The translations under genes were made by a program, and so were the position numbers. From positions 1-50,782 of the forward strand of contig NZ_WIVE01000030.1 of assembly GCF_009601025.1 (NCBI RefSeq): 50,782 bases of DNA. Direction: 5' to 3'. Every line of letters starts with the position of its first letter. Position 1 is the stretch's first letter. This DNA comes from Roseospira navarrensis (GTDB lineage: Bacteria > Pseudomonadota > Alphaproteobacteria > Rhodospirillales > Rhodospirillaceae). The notes beneath the pieces were generated by a model. That model saw only the letters and a list, made by a program, of their open reading frames with translations. It ran no database searches and was not told the DNA's origin. Of this stretch, positions 1 to 7,725 are shown piece by piece.

Positions 1-335
1 CCGGATCGCGGATCACGATGACAACGGGCAAAGACCCCATCCTGAGACGATCACACGATCCGGTGCGGGGCCCCGGGTGGCCACCCGGGGCCCCGCAACC
101 CGGCATCTCCACAATGCCACAAATCAAACAGACAATCCTGAGAGAGCGAAGCGACCGAAGGATCTCGAAAGGTGGGTTCGACCCCACCCGTGTCACAGAA
201 CGGCAATCCGGGTTCGGAGCCATGTCTCGATTCCTGGCTGCGCAGACACCGAGGTCCGGGCGCGCGGTGGCTGCATGCCATGCGCCGGTTTGCTACGCTG
301 GGGATGCGGAAGGGCGATGGGGGGACGGCACAGGC
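1..335. other. non-coding left edge with inverted repeats
   Basis: No convincing gene lies here. The stretch holds a perfect 34-base palindrome at 64-97, an imperfect inverted repeat at 135-163 (ATCCT...AGGAT around a central GCGAAGCG) and a short hairpin at 171-188 (GGTGGG, loop TTCGAC, CCCACC). Open frames cross it, but their translations are compositionally odd and have no start signals, so I read it as intergenic sequence upstream of the gene that begins near 336. Confidence 0.6.
64..97. repeat. perfect 34-bp palindrome
   Basis: Bases 64-80 are the exact reverse complement of 81-97, with no spacer. The core reads GCCCCGGGTGG / CCACCCGGGGC. It could extrude as a cruciform or act as a factor-independent stem, but neither side carries a T-run, so a classical terminator is not well supported. 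A protein-binding operator or the end of a repeat element are alternatives. Confidence 0.85.
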
Positions 336-1190
336 ATGGGGGACACGCACGACAGTGATCCGGCGCGGCCCGGCTCTCCGGAGGCGGCGGCGCGGGCCGA
401 CGCCCGGGCCGGCCGCTCGCGCATGGCCGACTTCGCGGCGTTGGAGGCGGGTGCGCCTCTGGCGCTGGAGTCTCTGAGCGGCCTGACTCTGTGTCTGGAG
501 TATGCCGCCCGCCCGGGCGCGTTGCCCGATCCACGGTGGGTCACGCTGGAGCGCACCCGGGGAAGCCCGCCCCACGCGCTCCAGGCGTACTGCTGGCATG
601 AGGGCCGGTCCCGAACCTTCCGGTTCACGGACATCGCGGCGGTGCGGGATGGGGCGGACGCCGCGCGCTCCCTGGCGGACGTGCTCGCGCTGTTCGGGGT
701 GGCGACGTGGTCGCGATCGCGATCGCTGGTGCCGGCGCGGGACGGCGGTATCTCACCCCCCGCCGCACGAACGGGTCTGCCACGGGTCCGGCCGGACCGG
801 CCGTCCCCTCCGGCGGGCCGGGAGACGTCGCGCGTGCTGGAGATCCTGGGCCTGTTCTGGATCGACCTGCTGGGCGTTCTGGTCCTGACCGGGTTCTACT
901 ACGATTTCAAGGGGATGCTGGCCATTACGCTGCTGCTGGCCCTGGCGGTCGCGCCGGTGGCGTTCCTGGTCGGCATGGTGCAGCCACGGTGGGTGCTGCC
1001 GCGCCGGGCCGCACCCACCCGCCTGTCCGTGGCCGGACTGTACATGACCGCGCTGGCGGTGGCCGTGGTCCTGTTGGGCCTGGCCTTCAGCGGCGAGCAA
1101 GATGGACCTCCCGACGATCCCGTCGACCCGGGCGCGGTCTCGGCCCCGGCAGAAACGCCCGGCGGCGCGCGCAAGGCTCGCGATCCTTAG
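336..1190 (+). CDS. membrane protein with WYL-like N-terminal domain
   Basis: Predicted protein of 284 residues if translation begins at the ATG at 336; ATGs at 222 and 423 are alternatives and no ribosome site decides between them. Residues about 45-105 resemble a WYL-type ligand-sensing module: a strand ending in LEYA, then RWVTLER, then LQAYC, then RTFRFTDI, the usual spacing in that family. A Pro/Arg-rich linker (about 130-165) follows, then three hydrophobic helices near 166-186, 194-215 and 230-251, and a polar tail. WYL domains normally sit in soluble regulators, so membrane attachment is unusual. The domain call is by eye and could be wrong; the membrane part is clear. The gene converges with the crotonase homologue, only 19 bases apart. 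Confidence 0.65.
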   Translation: MGDTHDSDPARPGSPEAAARADARAGRSRMADFAALEAGAPLALESLSGLTLCLEYAARPGALPDPRWVTLERTRGSPPHALQAYCWHEGRSRTFRFTDIAAVRDGADAARSLADVLALFGVATWSRSRSLVPARDGGISPPAARTGLPRVRPDRPSPPAGRETSRVLEILGLFWIDLLGVLVLTGFYYDFKGMLAITLLLALAVAPVAFLVGMVQPRWVLPRRAAPTRLSVAGLYMTALAVAVVLLGLAFSGEQDGPPDDPVDPGAVSAPAETPGGARKARDP

Positions 1191-1209
1191 TGCGCGCCGC
1201 GCGACGCGG

Positions 1210-2004
1210 CTACTCGCCGCGCCACTCGGGCTTGCGTTTCTCCAGGAAGGCGTCGATGCCCTCTTCGGCGTCGCGGGCCAGCATGTTCGTGGTCATGACA
1301 TCGCTGGCATAGGTGTAGGCGTCGGCCAGCGGCATATCGAGCTGGCGGTAGAACGCCTCCTTGCCGATGGCCAGGGTCAGTGGCGACTTGGACGCGATGG
1401 TGCGCGCCAGCTCGGAGACGCGGGCGTCCAGCGCGGCCTCGTCGGGCACCACATCGTTGACGAGGCCGGCGGCCTGGGCCTCGTGCGCGGTGATGGGCCG
1501 GCCCGTCAACAGCATCTCCATGGCCTGCTTGCGGCCCACGTTGCGCGACAGCGCGACCATGGGCGTGGAACAGAACAGGCCGATATTGACCCCCGGCGTG
1601 GCGAACTTGGCGTTTTCCGTCGCCACGGCCAGGTCACAGGTGGCCACCAACTGGCAGCCGGCCGCCGTGGCCATGCCGTGGACCCGGGCGATCACTGGCT
1701 TGGACAGGCGGGTGATGGCCAGCATCAGGTTCGAGCACTGCTGGAACAGGTCCTCGTAAAAGCCCCGGGTGGGGTTGGCCCGCACCTCTTTCAGGTCGTG
1801 GCCGGCACAGAAGGCGGGACCGCCGGCGGCCAGCACCACCACCGTCACGCTGTCGTCGTCGGCCACGGCGGCGAGTCCGTCCAGAAGGGCGCTCATCAGG
1901 TCCACCGACAGGGCGTTGCGCGCCGCCGGCCGGTTCAGGGTCAGTGTGGCGACGCCGTCGGCGTCCTCGCGCAGGAGCAGGGGGGCATCGGTCACGGTGT
2001 CCAT
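1210..2004 (-). CDS. enoyl-CoA hydratase/isomerase family protein, ECHDC3-like
   Basis: A 264-residue crotonase-fold protein. The start is the ATG at 2004, preceded by GAGG; an upstream extension to 2040 is open but has no ribosome site. The oxyanion-hole region reads FCAGHDLKEV and the second loop HGMATAAGCQLVATCDLA, followed by FATPGVNIGLFCSTP. This signature matches the ECHDC3 branch of the superfamily rather than classical hydratases. The two glutamates that activate water in enoyl-CoA hydratase fall at Q (GCQL) and G (TPGV), so classical hydratase activity is unlikely and the true reaction is unknown. It lies 56 bases downstream of the exported protein on the same strand and may share its transcript. 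Confidence 0.88.
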   Translation of the reverse strand: MDTVTDAPLLLREDADGVATLTLNRPAARNALSVDLMSALLDGLAAVADDDSVTVVVLAAGGPAFCAGHDLKEVRANPTRGFYEDLFQQCSNLMLAITRLSKPVIARVHGMATAAGCQLVATCDLAVATENAKFATPGVNIGLFCSTPMVALSRNVGRKQAMEMLLTGRPITAHEAQAAGLVNDVVPDEAALDARVSELARTIASKSPLTLAIGKEAFYRQLDMPLADAYTYASDVMTTNMLARDAEEGIDAFLEKRKPEWRGE

Positions 2005-2060
2005 GATCGCGGTCCTCGCTGAATTGGGTCTTTCGGGCACCCCGTTACGTGGGCATGCCC

Positions 2061-2684
2061 CTAGGGTGCGACCACCGTAAAGGCGACCTCTTCCGTCACG
2101 GAGTCATCGCCGAGGCCGTCGCGCACCGTGACCTGAAGCACATAGTCGTTGGGTGGCAGGCTCTCCGTGCCCAGGGACATGGTCATGAAGACGTCGGTCG
2201 AGGGGACACGGCTGCGGAACGGGACGTCGGCGAAATCCCGCTGGCCGCCCAGGATGGTCCCCTTGGTGTCCAGCAGCAGGAAGTCGGCCTTCAGGCCCAT
2301 CGCGTAACGGCCGTCCTCAAGGGTGTAATCCAGGCCGATCGGCTCGATGTACAGGTGCAGCGGCGTACCGGCGGGGTAGGGTGCGGCCTCTCGCGGGGTA
2401 TAGGCGCGGAAGCCGGTGGCGGCCTCGGTGCTGGGCTCGATCCGGGTGAGCGCGAAGGGCGCTGCCGTCCACACGGCGAGCATGGCCTCGCGCAGCGCCT
2501 CGACGGCGGCGGCGGGCTCTCCCGCGGTGACGCTCTCCGCCGCGCGGTCCACCGCCGCGCGGGCCTCGGCGTCGGTGGTTTCCTCGGCGGCCCGGGCGGA
2601 CGTCGATACCCCGACGGCCAGTGCGATCAGGCAGACCGGCGCCCAACGCGGGCGCGGGCCCGCTCTTCCCTGTCCCCCATGCAT
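2061..2684 (-). CDS. small exported protein, function unknown
   Basis: A 207-residue protein starting at the ATG at 2684 behind a strong GGAAGGGA site. Residues 1-33 look like a Sec signal peptide (basic start, hydrophobic WAPVCLIALAVGVS, cleavage after ARA). An Ala/Glu-rich helical stretch follows (about 35-75), then a beta-rich C-terminal half with motifs such as LHLYIEPIGLDYTLEDGRY and NDYVLQVTVRDGLGDDSV, which looks like an Ig-like sandwich. No catalytic motif is seen. It is divergent from the thioesterase gene (91-bp gap). I do not recognise a named family. Confidence 0.75.
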   Translation of the reverse strand: MHGGQGRAGPRPRWAPVCLIALAVGVSTSARAAEETTDAEARAAVDRAAESVTAGEPAAAVEALREAMLAVWTAAPFALTRIEPSTEAATGFRAYTPREAAPYPAGTPLHLYIEPIGLDYTLEDGRYAMGLKADFLLLDTKGTILGGQRDFADVPFRSRVPSTDVFMTMSLGTESLPPNDYVLQVTVRDGLGDDSVTEEVAFTVVAP

Positions 2685-2775
2685 GCTGACGGTCCCTTCC
2701 CGTTCTGTTCCATACGCCACCGTTTGGAGATAGACTGCCCCCATCGGAAGGTTCAGACAGGAACTATACCCACCC

Positions 2776-3264
2776 ATGTCCCGCATTTCACTGCCGGAAT
2801 TCTCCGCCATCCTGGACCGCGAACTGCCCATGACGCGCCTGCTCGGCATCGAAACCGAGAGCATCGCGTATGGCAGCGGGCGGCTGCGCATGCGCTACAA
2901 TCCCGATCTGGTGCGGCCGGGGGGCACGGTGGCCGGCCCGGCCATGATGGCGCTGGCGGATATCGCCATGTACGCGGTCGTCCTCAGCCTGCTGGGGCCG
3001 GTGGAACTGGCCGTGACCACCAACCTGTCGATCAACTTCCTGCGCAAGCCAGCCCCCGGTGACATCGTGGCGGAGGCGCACACGCTCAAGGGCGGCAAAC
3101 GCCTGATCGTGGTGGAGGTCGAACTGTTCTCGGAGGATGCGGACAGCCCGGACGGCCGCGCCCTGGTGGCGCACACGGTGGGGACCTATTCCGCGCCGCC
3201 GCTGCCGGACCGAAGCGCCGTCGAACGCGCCATCCAGGCCGGGGACTGGTCGGCGGTATCCTGA
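2776..3264 (+). CDS. PaaI-family thioesterase (hotdog fold)
   Basis: A 162-residue protein of the usual length for PaaI/YbgC-like acyl-CoA thioesterases. It shows the hotdog hallmarks: RYNPDLVRPGGTVAGPAMMA, where a conserved acidic or Asn residue near the helix start is expected, the long hydrophobic helix ADIAMYAVVL, and the strand TTNLSINFLRKP. The family cleaves acyl- or aryl-CoA thioesters in the cytoplasm; the substrate cannot be told from sequence. It stands alone between a divergent exported-protein gene and the ribosomal protein promoter. A link to the crotonase homologue in CoA metabolism is only suggestive, since the two are on opposite strands. Confidence 0.87.
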   Translation: MSRISLPEFSAILDRELPMTRLLGIETESIAYGSGRLRMRYNPDLVRPGGTVAGPAMMALADIAMYAVVLSLLGPVELAVTTNLSINFLRKPAPGDIVAEAHTLKGGKRLIVVEVELFSEDADSPDGRALVAHTVGTYSAPPLPDRSAVERAIQAGDWSAVS

Positions 3265-3305
3265 TACCGTCTCCGTAGGTTTCTGATTTGGCACCCGTTT
3301 TTGCG

Positions 3306-3333
3306 TTGACATCGGCCGGGCCGGTGGCATAGT
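3306..3333 (+). promoter_or_regulatory. sigma-70-type promoter for rplM-rpsI
   Basis: A perfect -35 box TTGACA at 3306-3311 is followed, after 16 bases, by CATAGT at 3328-3333 as a fair -10. Transcription would begin near 3340, giving a leader of about 75 bases before rplM. The lone-standing thioesterase gene ends 42 bases upstream, so this is the expected place for the operon promoter. Confidence 0.65.
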
Positions 3334-3416
3334 GCGCGCCCAGGACGGGACGGACCTGCCGTCCCACCCGCTTCCTTCCAGAAAGCGCCAGCGATCCTTC
3401 GCGGACGGAGAGCCGA

Positions 3417-3881
3417 ATGAAAACCTATTCCGCCAAGCCCAGCGAGGTGGAGCGCAAGTGGTACCTGATCGACGCCGAGGGCGTCGTGCTGGGCCGGCTT
3501 GCGGCCACCGTGGCGAACATCCTGCGCGGCAAGCACAAGACCATGTACACGCCGCACATCGACACCGGCGACCACGTCGTCATCATCAACGCCGACAAGG
3601 TGCGCCTGACCGGCCGCAAGATCACGCAGAAGCGGTTCTACTGGCACACCGGCTATCCGGGCGGCATCAAGAGCAAGACCATGGAGCAGATCCTGGGCGG
3701 CAAGCACCCCCAGCGCGTGGTCGAGAAGGCCATTGAGCGCATGGTGCCCAAGGGCCCGCTCGGTCGCTCCCAGATGAAGAAGCTGCGGGTCTATGCCGGC
3801 GGCGAGCATCCGCACGAAGCGCAGCAGCCCGAGGTTCTGGACCTGGCCGCGCGCAACCCGAAGAACAAGAGGAGTGTCTAA
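3417..3881 (+). CDS. rplM: 50S ribosomal protein L13
   Basis: A 154-residue protein with the L13 signature throughout: [20 protein letters not shown] at the start, [16 protein letters not shown], the segment [17 protein letters not shown], and [19 protein letters not shown]13 is an early-assembly 23S rRNA-binding protein of the large subunit. It is slightly longer than the E. coli protein (142), the extra residues being at the C-terminus, as usual in alphaproteobacteria. The start is the ATG at 3417. It is followed after three bases by rpsI, the conserved rplM-rpsI pair. Confidence 0.98.
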   Translation: MKTYSAKPSEVERKWYLIDAEGVVLGRLAATVANILRGKHKTMYTPHIDTGDHVVIINADKVRLTGRKITQKRFYWHTGYPGGIKSKTMEQILGGKHPQRVVEKAIERMVPKGPLGRSQMKKLRVYAGGEHPHEAQQPEVLDLAARNPKNKRSV

Positions 3882-3884
3882 GCC

Positions 3885-4400
3885 ATGGCCGACGAGCGCA
3901 CGGGCCTGGACGGCCTGAAGGACGCCATGCGCGCCCAGCCGGCGGCGGCCGCCGCAACGGCGGGCGACCCTGCCACCTCTGCCGCCGAAGCCCGCCAGCC
4001 GATCCGCGATTCCTTCGGCCGGGCCTATGCGACCGGCCGGCGCAAGAACGCCGTCGCCCGCGTCTGGGTGAAGGCCGGCAGCGGCCGCATCACGGTCAAC
4101 GGCCGTGACGTGACCACCTACTTCCCGCGCCCGGTGCTGCGCATGGTCATCAACCAGCCCTTCGTGGTCACGCAGACCATGGGCCAGTTCGATGTCATCT
4201 GCACGGTCAAGGGCGGCGGTCTGTCCGGCCAGGCCGGCGCGGTGCGCCACGGCCTCAGCCACGCCATGGGCCGCTGGGACCCGTCGCTGCGCCCGCCGCT
4301 GAAGGCGCAGGGCTTCCTGACCCGCGACTCCCGCGTGGTGGAGCGCAAGAAGTACGGCAAGGCCAAGGCCCGCCGCAGCTTCCAGTTCTCCAAGCGCTGA
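3885..4400 (+). CDS. rpsI: 30S ribosomal protein S9
   Basis: A 171-residue protein whose S9 core begins near residue 46 ([20 protein letters not shown]) and ends in the universal basic tail [11 protein letters not shown], which reaches the ribosomal P site. About 45 residues precede the core, an Ala/Thr-rich extension ([20 protein letters not shown]...). Such extensions occur in alphaproteobacterial S9. The start at 3885 has a good ribosome site (AAGAGGAG) inside the end of rplM, which argues that the extension is translated. A strong terminator follows. Confidence 0.97.
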   Translation: MADERTGLDGLKDAMRAQPAAAAATAGDPATSAAEARQPIRDSFGRAYATGRRKNAVARVWVKAGSGRITVNGRDVTTYFPRPVLRMVINQPFVVTQTMGQFDVICTVKGGGLSGQAGAVRHGLSHAMGRWDPSLRPPLKAQGFLTRDSRVVERKKYGKAKARRSFQFSKR

Positions 4401-4429
4401 TCCGGTCCGGGCTCTGCCCGATCCGACGG

Positions 4430-4463
4430 AAGGGGTCGTCCACGGCGGTGGGCGGCCCCTTTT
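4430..4463 (+). terminator. intrinsic terminator after rpsI
   Basis: AAGGGGTCGTCCAC at 4430-4443 pairs with GTGGGCGGCCCCTT (4448-4461) over 14 positions with two G-U pairs and a GGCG loop, and runs into TTTT. It ends the rplM-rpsI transcript. Confidence 0.85.
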
Positions 4464-4652
4464 GCCGTTGGGCCGCGCCGACCAGGGTTGACTTGCGCCC
4501 CTGCTTCCGAGAACCCTGATCTGCGCGTATGCGAACAGGTCTATCCGGGCGATGAACCGGACGAGTCCGGGGCATCGCCGATCCGTCTCAAAAGTTCCGC
4601 CCCGGTCCGACTCAACGGGCCGGGCCTGTCGTCTCCTCGGGAGGATGCATCC

Positions 4653-5666
4653 ATGACCATGACACCCCGCGCCTTCGGGCGCGCGTTCACCGCCGCCGCC
4701 ATGGCCGGCGCCCTGTCCCTCGGCGCCCTGGCCTCGACGGCCCAGGCGGAGACCCTGCGGGTCACGCTTCAGTTGCCGATGAAGCACCACCTCGGCCAGA
4801 ACCTGCAGGTCTTCAAGGAGATCGTCGAGGAGAAGAGCAACGGCGACCTGACGGTCGAGATCTATGACTCGGCCCAGCTCTACAAGGACAAGGAAGTGCC
4901 GCAGGCCGTGGCCTCCGGCGCCATCGAGATGGGCGTGGCCTCCATCACCCGCTTCGCCGGCACCATTCCGGCCGTGGACATCTTCTATGTGCCGTTCACC
5001 TTCCCCGACTACGAGACGCTGTTCGCCGCCACCGCCAAGGACAGCGCCGTGCGCGGTCCCATCGACGAGGCCATTCTGGGCACGGGGGCCCGCGTGCTGT
5101 GGTGGCAGGCCTACGGCAGCGCGGTGATGCTGTCCAACGACACGGCGTTGCGCACGCCGGCGGACATGGAAGGCATGAAGGTCCGCGTGTTCGGCAAGAC
5201 CCTCGGCGACTTCGTCGAGACCGTGGGCGGCGTGCCGACCCTGACCTCGGGGTCCGAGCAGTACATGGCCTATCAGCGCGGCACCGTGGACGCCGGCCTG
5301 ACCGGCATCACCGGCGTGACCGGCCGCAAGCTGTGGGAGGTGATGAACACCGTCACCGTCGCGAACGTGGCCGCCATCGAGTTCCTGGTGCTCATCAACG
5401 AGGACCTGTGGCAGGACATGAGCGAGGAGCACAGGGCCATCCTGACCGAGGCGGCGGCCGAGGCCGAGGCGTGGGTCAACAGCCGGATCCAGGAGATCGA
5501 GGCCGCGGCCATCGAGGAGACGAAGAAGCATGCCGACGTCGTGATCCTCGGCCCCGAGGAACTGGCGGCCTGGGAAGTGGCGGTCGAGCCCGTCCGCCAG
5601 GGCTACATCGAGTCCGCCGGGGACATGGGCCAGCAGCTTCTCGACGCGGCCCTCGCCCTGCGCTAG
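4653..5666 (+). CDS. dctP: TRAP transporter solute-binding protein
   Basis: A 337-residue periplasmic protein of the DctP family, the receptor of a tripartite ATP-independent transporter. The start is the ATG at 4653, behind GGGAGG; the open frame extends further upstream without a site. Residues 1-32 form a signal peptide ending STAQA. The mature part shows DctP hallmarks: HHLGQNLQVFKEIVEEKSNG, EVPQAVASGAIEMGVASITR, then MEGMKVRVFG (about residues 170-180), where the conserved arginine that pairs with a carboxylate ligand is expected. The ligand is therefore probably an organic acid, but its identity is not readable. dctQ and dctM follow, completing the system. Confidence 0.93.
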   Translation: MTMTPRAFGRAFTAAAMAGALSLGALASTAQAETLRVTLQLPMKHHLGQNLQVFKEIVEEKSNGDLTVEIYDSAQLYKDKEVPQAVASGAIEMGVASITRFAGTIPAVDIFYVPFTFPDYETLFAATAKDSAVRGPIDEAILGTGARVLWWQAYGSAVMLSNDTALRTPADMEGMKVRVFGKTLGDFVETVGGVPTLTSGSEQYMAYQRGTVDAGLTGITGVTGRKLWEVMNTVTVANVAAIEFLVLINEDLWQDMSEEHRAILTEAAAEAEAWVNSRIQEIEAAAIEETKKHADVVILGPEELAAWEVAVEPVRQGYIESAGDMGQQLLDAALALR

Positions 5667-5687
5667 AACGCCGCTCCACCGTCTTCG

Positions 5688-5718
5688 CCGTCCCGTCCCG
5701 GCCTCCGGGGCGGGGCGG
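5688..5718 (+). promoter_or_regulatory. attenuator-like hairpin between dctP and dctQ
   Basis: Bases 5688-5701 and 5705-5718 form a 14-bp stem (two G-U pairs) with a CCT loop and no U-run. Hairpins placed between a binding-protein gene and its permease genes commonly protect the upstream mRNA or reduce read-through, giving more receptor than permease. The structure is seen; the role is inference. Confidence 0.55.
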
Positions 5719-5759
5719 CGGTCGTTCGGCCGGACACCGCAAATGAGAGCGCCGCCGCC

Positions 5760-6326
5760 ATGCCCGCCTTCGTCCGCAGCATCGACCGGGCGAGCGATAT
5801 CCTCGGTCATGTGGCCGCCTGGATGTTCGTCGCCATCGGCCTGATGGTCTCGTATGACGTGACCATGCGCTACGTCTTCACCGCCCCGACCAAGTGGGCG
5901 CTGGAGATCTCGGAGTTCTTCCTGCTCTGGGCCACGTACCTGGCCGCCGCCTCTGTGCTGCGACACCGGGAGAACATCCGCATCACGCTGCTGTATGACG
6001 TGGTCGGGCCGCTGGGCCGACGGCTGTTCGACACCGTCTCCCTGACCATCATCGCGGTCTTTTCCGGCGTGGCCGTTGTCCACGGCATCGACGTCTTGGT
6101 GGACTCGGTGGAGCAGGGGCGACGCACCTCGACCATGTTGCAGGTGCCGAAGTGGATGACCGAGTTGTCGATTCCGGTGGGCTTCGCGCTGCTGCTCGCC
6201 CAGGCCCTGATCGAGCTGGCGCGCGCCTGGACGGGCGAGGCGCCCCGACCCGTGGGCCATCAGACCGAGACCGGCGACTCCCTTGAGGACGCGGGCGGAC
6301 GCGGAGACGGGGAGGGGCGGTCGTGA
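5760..6326 (+). CDS. dctQ: TRAP transporter small permease
   Basis: A 188-residue inner-membrane protein with the four-helix layout of DctQ: helices near residues 18-36, 53-72, 95-117 and 136-158. The motif FTAPTKWALEISEFFLLWATYLAAASVLRHRE lies across helix 2, and the E-F-L-W-T pattern is characteristic of the family. A polar tail (about 165-188) follows the last helix. It scaffolds the receptor-large permease interaction. Its stop overlaps the GTG start of dctM by four bases (GTGA), so translation is coupled. Confidence 0.9.
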   Translation: MPAFVRSIDRASDILGHVAAWMFVAIGLMVSYDVTMRYVFTAPTKWALEISEFFLLWATYLAAASVLRHRENIRITLLYDVVGPLGRRLFDTVSLTIIAVFSGVAVVHGIDVLVDSVEQGRRTSTMLQVPKWMTELSIPVGFALLLAQALIELARAWTGEAPRPVGHQTETGDSLEDAGGRGDGEGRS

Positions 6327-7594
6327 CCACACTCCTGATCCTGGGCGCCCTGGTCTCGCTGCTGGCGCTGGGCGTGCCCATCGCCTTCACGCTGGGCATG
6401 CTGGGCCTCGCGCTGCTGTACCTGGCCGACTTCAACCTGGTGATGATCCCCCAGGGCCTGTACAGCACCATGGACAACTTCATCCTGGTGGCCGTGCCGC
6501 TGTTCCTGCTGATGTCCAACGTGCTGCTGAAGTGCGGCGTGGGGCGGGACCTGTTCGCGGCGGTGCAAAGCTGGGTCGGCCACTGGCCCGGCGGGCTGGG
6601 TGTGGCCACCATTATTTCCTGCGCCATCTTCTCGGCCATTTCGGGCTCGTCGGTCGCCACCGCCGCGACCATCGGCACGGTGGCCATCCCGGAGATGATC
6701 GAGCGCGGCTACAACCGCCGTTTCGTCTATGGCCTGCTGGCGGCGGGCGGCACGCTGGGGATCCTGATTCCGCCGTCGATCCCGCTCATCATCTACGGCG
6801 TCATCACCGAGGAGAGCATCGGCGCCCTGTTCCTGGCCGGTGTCGGCCCGGGGCTGCTGCTGGCGACCATCTTCATCGTCTATTCGATCCTGCTCGCCCG
6901 CTTCGGCAGCGGGTTCACACCCGTGCCCAAGGCCGCCCCGGCGGAGCGCTTGCGCGCGACCCTGGTGGCGCTGCCCAGCTTCGGTCTGGCCGCGTTCATC
7001 CTGATCGGCATCTACCAGGGCATCTTCACCCCGACCGAGGCCGCCGGGGCGGGCTTCGTGCTCTCCCTCGTCATCGTGGCCGGGCTGGGGCGCCTGACCT
7101 GGGCGCGCCTGAAACAGGCCGTGATGGACTCCATGAAGACCACGGTCAGCATCCTGCTGATCCTGGCCGGGGCCAAGATCTTCGGCAAGGCGATCACGCT
7201 CTACCGCATCCCGCAGGACATCTCGACCTTCCTGACCACCAACATTTCCGAGCCCATGCTGTTCGTCGCCGTGGTCGCCGGCGTGCTGCTGATCATGGGC
7301 CTGTTCCTGGAAAGCCTGTCCATGCTGCTGGTCATGGTGCCGGTGCTGTATCCGTCGCTCATGCCCATGGGCCTGGACCCGGTGTGGTTCGGCATCTTCT
7401 TCGTGGTGATGATCGAATGCGCGCTGATTACGCCGCCGGTCGGGCTGAACCTGTTCGTGATCCAGGCCGTGGCGAGAGCGAAGATCACCGACGTGGCACG
7501 CGGGGTCTGGCCGTTCGTGCTGTTCATGCTGGGCACGGCGGCGTTGCTCTACCTGGTGCCGGACCTGGCGCTGTACCTGCCGTTCAAGCTGTAG
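6323..7594 (+). CDS. dctM: TRAP transporter large permease
   Basis: A 423-residue polytopic protein of standard DctM length, starting at GTG 6323 inside the end of dctQ. It shows the conserved ISCAIFSAISGSSVATAATIG segment, the GGTLGILIPPSIPLIIYGV segment and the C-terminal half repeat ending ECALITPPVGLNLFVIQAVA. These are hallmarks of the ion-transporter superfamily elevator domain. Energy comes from a sodium or proton gradient rather than ATP. No catabolic gene or regulator adjoins, so the substrate is not indicated by context. Confidence 0.95.
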   Translation: MTTLLILGALVSLLALGVPIAFTLGMLGLALLYLADFNLVMIPQGLYSTMDNFILVAVPLFLLMSNVLLKCGVGRDLFAAVQSWVGHWPGGLGVATIISCAIFSAISGSSVATAATIGTVAIPEMIERGYNRRFVYGLLAAGGTLGILIPPSIPLIIYGVITEESIGALFLAGVGPGLLLATIFIVYSILLARFGSGFTPVPKAAPAERLRATLVALPSFGLAAFILIGIYQGIFTPTEAAGAGFVLSLVIVAGLGRLTWARLKQAVMDSMKTTVSILLILAGAKIFGKAITLYRIPQDISTFLTTNISEPMLFVAVVAGVLLIMGLFLESLSMLLVMVPVLYPSLMPMGLDPVWFGIFFVVMIECALITPPVGLNLFVIQAVARAKITDVARGVWPFVLFMLGTAALLYLVPDLALYLPFKL

Positions 7595-7667
7595 GGCAGG
7601 GACGGCCGCTGCAGCCACCGACCGAAACCTTGACCCCGGGCGGCGGCTGCGCCACTGTCTCGCGCTT

Positions 7668-7695
7668 CCCGTCCCGCGCGCCCGCGCGGGGCGGG
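7668..7695 (+). terminator. GC-rich stem-loop after the TRAP operon
   Basis: Bases 7668-7679 pair with 7684-7695 over 12 bp (one G-U), loop GCCC, no U-run. It lies 73 bases after dctM and 30 before the aminotransferase gene. Its left arm (CCCGTCCCG...) resembles the hairpin between dctP and dctQ. It may end or damp TRAP transcription. Confidence 0.4.
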
Positions 7696-7725
7696 GTATC
7701 GCCGTTCCCCAGGGACCCCGGGACC

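Noticed and set aside
1-40. Possible start of a minus-strand gene running out of the window (CAT at 38-40, reading MGSLPVVIVIRDP)
   Set aside because: Hydrophobic and protein-like but only 13 codons are visible and no clear ribosome site; not enough to call.
171-188. tRNA-like T-arm (GGTTCGA-type sequence)
   Set aside because: The stem and loop lengths do not fit a tRNA, and no acceptor or anticodon arms are nearby.
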